From Deltaproteobacteria bacterium (GTDB taxonomy: Bacteria; Myxococcota; Kuafuiibacteriia; Kuafuiibacteriales; Kuafuiibacteriaceae), in contig WYAZ01000073.1 in assembly GCA_011526105.1 (NCBI GenBank), positions 1-64,000 of the forward strand: a DNA stretch of 64,000 bases. Direction: 5' to 3'. Shown here piece after piece: positions 61,636-64,000 of this stretch (positions are counted from its first letter, which is position 1; every line of letters begins with the position of its first letter). Position numbers and translations under genes: made by a program. The notes under the pieces were generated by a model. It was not told the origin of the DNA. It made no database searches and saw only the letters and a list, made by a program, of their open reading frames with translations.

Positions 61636-62441
61636 GACGCGGATTCACCTTCCTCGAGGTCATGGTGGCTTTGGCCATCCTCGCCATGTCTCTCACTGTT
61701 CTCTCCGGCATCTCGGCGAACAGCTTCGATGCGTCGAACTACGCCAAGTTTCTCACGGTCAGCACGATGCTCGCGCGCTCCAAGATGATCGACATCGAGG
61801 AGGAGTTGCGGAAAGACGGGTTCGGAGACGACGAGAAGACCTTCGACGGCGACTTCAGCGAAGAAGGTCACCCCGGCATCAAGTGGACCGCGGTCTGCCG
61901 GCCCATCGAGGTCGAGCTCGGTGAGCTGGTTTCTTCACTGCTCGGCGGAGATTTTGAGGACGAAGACCTCCCGGACGCGGTGCAGAACGTCTTCGGCGGA
62001 GGCTCGAACGCGCCCCTGGGCGAGGACATCACCGCCGCGGCGGGTGGCGCCGCCGCGGGCGCGGGCGGAACGGACCTGAACCAGCTCCTGGCCGGCGGGG
62101 GGCTCGAGCCCATCCTGAAGGGCGTGGGCGAGACGCTTCAGAAGTCGATTCGAGAGATCACGCTCGAGATCAAGTGGAAGGCGGGGGACAAGTACGAAGA
62201 GTCCGTTCGCTTCGTGCAGTACGTGACGACCTCGGGCCGCCTCGCCCTCCCCGAGAACACGCCGCCGCGACTCGCAGATCCGAGCCTGCCCGGGCAGCGC
62301 AACCCGAACACCCTGCAAGGCACCATCGGGGGACAGGTTCTACCCGGCCTCCCGGGCGGCACCATCAACTTCGGCTCGCCCGGGGGCGGCATCGCGCCCA
62401 AGGGCGGCCCGAGGCCCGGCGGCGGAGGCTCAAAGCCATGA
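61632..62441 (+). CDS. gspI: Minor pseudopilin GspI, enlarged
   Basis: The TTG start gives a 269-residue prepilin (RRG/FTFLEVMVALAILAMSLTVL). Usual GspI has about 125 residues. The extra sequence includes a Gly/Ala-rich insert (about 133-153) and a Gly/Pro-rich C-terminal tail (about 215-269). The first 90 residues and the ITLEIKWKAGDKYEESVRFV strand match GspI. Stop and next ATG overlap (ATGA). Confidence 0.82.
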   Translation: MRRGFTFLEVMVALAILAMSLTVLSGISANSFDASNYAKFLTVSTMLARSKMIDIEEELRKDGFGDDEKTFDGDFSEEGHPGIKWTAVCRPIEVELGELVSSLLGGDFEDEDLPDAVQNVFGGGSNAPLGEDITAAAGGAAAGAGGTDLNQLLAGGGLEPILKGVGETLQKSIREITLEIKWKAGDKYEESVRFVQYVTTSGRLALPENTPPRLADPSLPGQRNPNTLQGTIGGQVLPGLPGGTINFGSPGGGIAPKGGPRPGGGGSKP

Positions 62442-63121
62442 AACGCGCGCCGAGGAAGAACCAGCGCGGTCTCACCATCATCGAGATCGCCCTCGCGACC
62501 GCGATCCTGGCCATGATGGCCACCATCACCTGGGGCTCGATCGCCCGCAGCTTCGATGCCTTCGAAACGGTGAGTGAGATCGACGCGCGTTATCACAACG
62601 TGCGCGTCGCCATGAACCGAATGGCGCGCGAGCTCTCGATGGCTTTCGTCACCTCTCCTACCCGGTCGTTCGGCCGCGAGGAGATGTGGAAGACCATCTT
62701 CAAGGCAAAGCGCTCCTCGTCGTTCTACGAGATACACTTTGCGTCGCTCTCCCACCAGGTCCTCCGGCAAGACGCCAAGGAATCCGACCAGTGCGAGATC
62801 AGCTACTTTGGCGCCCCGGACCCCGACCAGCGCGAGGTCATGAACCTCATGCGTCGCGAAGACCCGCGCATCGACTCCGAGCCTGAGGAGGGCGGCCGCG
62901 CGTACATCCTGGCGGAGAACGTCAAGGGCCTCTCTTTTAGGTTCTGGGACTCGCGGGACCAGGACTGGGTCGACGAGTGGGACACCGAGGACCCGGAGTT
63001 CGTCGGACGGCTCCCCACCATCATCGAGATCACGCTCGTCATTCTCGACGACAGCCGCGAGGAGATGAAGTTCGTCACCAAGACCCGCGTGTACATGCCA
63101 GGGATGCTGCAGAGGTTCTGA
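62438..63121 (+). CDS. gspJ: Minor pseudopilin GspJ
   Basis: This 227-residue prepilin has QRG/LTIIEIALATAILAMMATI with Glu5 and a conserved GspJ body (NVRVAMNRMARELSMAF, LSHQVLRQDAKESDQCEISY, LAENVKGLSFRFWDSRDQDW). GspI, J and K form the pseudopilus tip in other systems. It overlaps gspI by 4 bp and ends 1 bp before gspK. Confidence 0.9.
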   Translation: MKRAPRKNQRGLTIIEIALATAILAMMATITWGSIARSFDAFETVSEIDARYHNVRVAMNRMARELSMAFVTSPTRSFGREEMWKTIFKAKRSSSFYEIHFASLSHQVLRQDAKESDQCEISYFGAPDPDQREVMNLMRREDPRIDSEPEEGGRAYILAENVKGLSFRFWDSRDQDWVDEWDTEDPEFVGRLPTIIEITLVILDDSREEMKFVTKTRVYMPGMLQRF

Positions 63122-63122
63122 G

Positions 63123-64000
63123 ATGTTGAGCGCGCGCAGAGCCCCCCGTTCGGGCAGAAGAAGGTCCAAGCGTCTCCGGACGTCGGTCTCCGAACGCGGG
63201 GCGGCGCTCGTGATGGTCTTGATCCTCACGACCGTCCTCGCGGCGCTCGCGGCGGACATGCAGAACACGACCTCGGTGAACCTCCAGCTCGCCGCGAACG
63301 CGCGTGATCAACTGCAGGCTCATTTCCACGCGCGGAGCGCCATCGAGCTCGAGCTGTTCTTTCTTCGGTTTCAGGGCCAGCTCAAAGGGACGCTCGGAAA
63401 CTTCATACCCATCCCGCTCTTCGAGCTCTCCTCCTTCTTCGTCAGCTCGGACACCATGAAGGGCATCGTCCGAAAGGGCGGCGGCTTCCCGGAGGATGGC
63501 TACCCGCCGGAGGAGCTCGACGAAGATGGCCTCACCATCGACAAGGAGTTCGGAAAGTTCGAGGGCTCGTTTTGGATCGAGGAGGTCGTGGACGAGAACC
63601 GGAAGATCAACATCAACCGCCCCGCCCTCACCGCCTGCCAGAACATGGTCCACATCCTTCTGGCGGGCCTGTTCGACGAACCGCGCTACGACCCGCTGTT
63701 TGAAGTGCTGGGCCAGACGCGAGATCCGGTGCGCAATCGCATCGAGATCATCGCGAACATCGCGGACTGGGTCGATGGCAACGAGGACGTGGACACGGTG
63801 TGCACCTTGACCGGAGACAGCTCGATCTCCGGCGGGTCCGAGGACAATCGCTATCGCGACCTGCCCTACGGCGCAGAATACAAGCCCAAGAACGGCCAGA
63901 TGACTTCATTGGCGGAGCTCCGCATGGTGCCGGGTGTCAACGACCTCTTCATGCAGTTCTTCGCCGAGCACCTCACGGTGTGGACCGACGACACCGCGGT
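63123..64000 (+). CDS. gspK: Minor pseudopilin GspK (cut by window end)
   Basis: The ATG at 63123 opens a frame that runs off the window after about 292 codons. An Arg-rich leader precedes SERGAALVMVLILTTVLAALA, the GspK-type pilin helix, which lacks Glu5 as usual for GspK. QLQAHFHARSAIELELFFLR, FWIEEVVDENRKININR and LRMVPGVNDLFMQFF are characteristic of the GspK body. It continues the C-D-E-F-G-H-I-J-K order, and gspL/M would be expected downstream. Confidence 0.9.
   Translation, partial: MLSARRAPRSGRRRSKRLRTSVSERGAALVMVLILTTVLAALAADMQNTTSVNLQLAANARDQLQAHFHARSAIELELFFLRFQGQLKGTLGNFIPIPLFELSSFFVSSDTMKGIVRKGGGFPEDGYPPEELDEDGLTIDKEFGKFEGSFWIEEVVDENRKININRPALTACQNMVHILLAGLFDEPRYDPLFEVLGQTRDPVRNRIEIIANIADWVDGNEDVDTVCTLTGDSSISGGSEDNRYRDLPYGAEYKPKNGQMTSLAELRMVPGVNDLFMQFFAEHLTVWTDDTA

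Overview
The window is GC-rich chromosomal DNA of a Gram-negative bacterium, most likely a myxobacterium (Myxococcota, Polyangia-like). Supporting points are strong G/C bias at third codon positions, frequent GTG and TTG starts, a eukaryote-type Ser/Thr kinase with a coiled-coil tail, a DUF4388 protein, a TPR-lipoprotein-associated TRAP transporter, an OmpA porin with thrombospondin type-3 repeats and a full type II secretion operon. This placement is an inference from gene content. I see no rRNA, tRNA, IS element, phage gene or CRISPR array.

Layout. 220-2813 (+): a small unknown gene, then pabB-pabA (p-aminobenzoate for folate), closed by a terminator. 3053-8293 (-): HU with its own sigma70-like promoter, an MltD-type lytic transglycosylase, a lipoprotein joining a metallophosphatase-like half to c-type haem motifs, and a tandem pair of Fis-type regulators. 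8451-19830 (-): a near-continuous run reading TatT lipoprotein, TRAP transporter P-Q-M, alpha/beta hydrolase, mutS, a small subtilase-like protein, a response regulator with a histone-H1-like Lys/Ala/Pro tail, and an AmiC-type amidase. 19861-22306 (+): queG, a BtpA/SgcQ-family lipoprotein and a truncated haemoglobin. 22319-24052 (-): Ser/Thr kinase, divergent from a HEAT-like protein (24200-26320), which is followed by a FAD oxidoreductase and a membrane 4Fe-4S protein (26356-28920).

28927-34532 (-): an acyl-CoA catabolic operon (SDR, RidA-like, crotonase, acyl-CoA dehydrogenase) running directly into ffh and then ddl. 34781-50160 is a mosaic: a thioredoxin-reductase-like flavoprotein without the redox cysteines, the DUF4388 protein, an SPFH/SHOCT protein, a rhomboid protease overlapping an LptE-like lipoprotein, an M50-TPR membrane protein overlapping a DUF4920 lipoprotein, a COG2509-type flavoprotein, a two-gene nucleotidyltransferase unit that looks like a toxin-antitoxin pair, dusB overlapping a degenerate enolase-superfamily protein, and the OmpA/TSP3 porin.

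50258-53544 (+): glmU-glmS, which together make UDP-GlcNAc. 53713-64000 (+): gspC-D-E-F-G-H-I-J-K, with gspK cut by the window end. A sigma54-type -24/-12 element and a 13-bp inverted repeat about 105 bp upstream of it lie ahead of gspC and suggest activator-dependent control of secretion.

Much of the window serves the cell envelope: peptidoglycan precursors and cleavage (glmU, glmS, ddl, mltD, amidase), lipoproteins, porin, membrane proteases and secretion. Start codons were set from ribosome-binding sites, start/stop overlaps and family length. Functions rest on motif recognition only, because no database search was possible.
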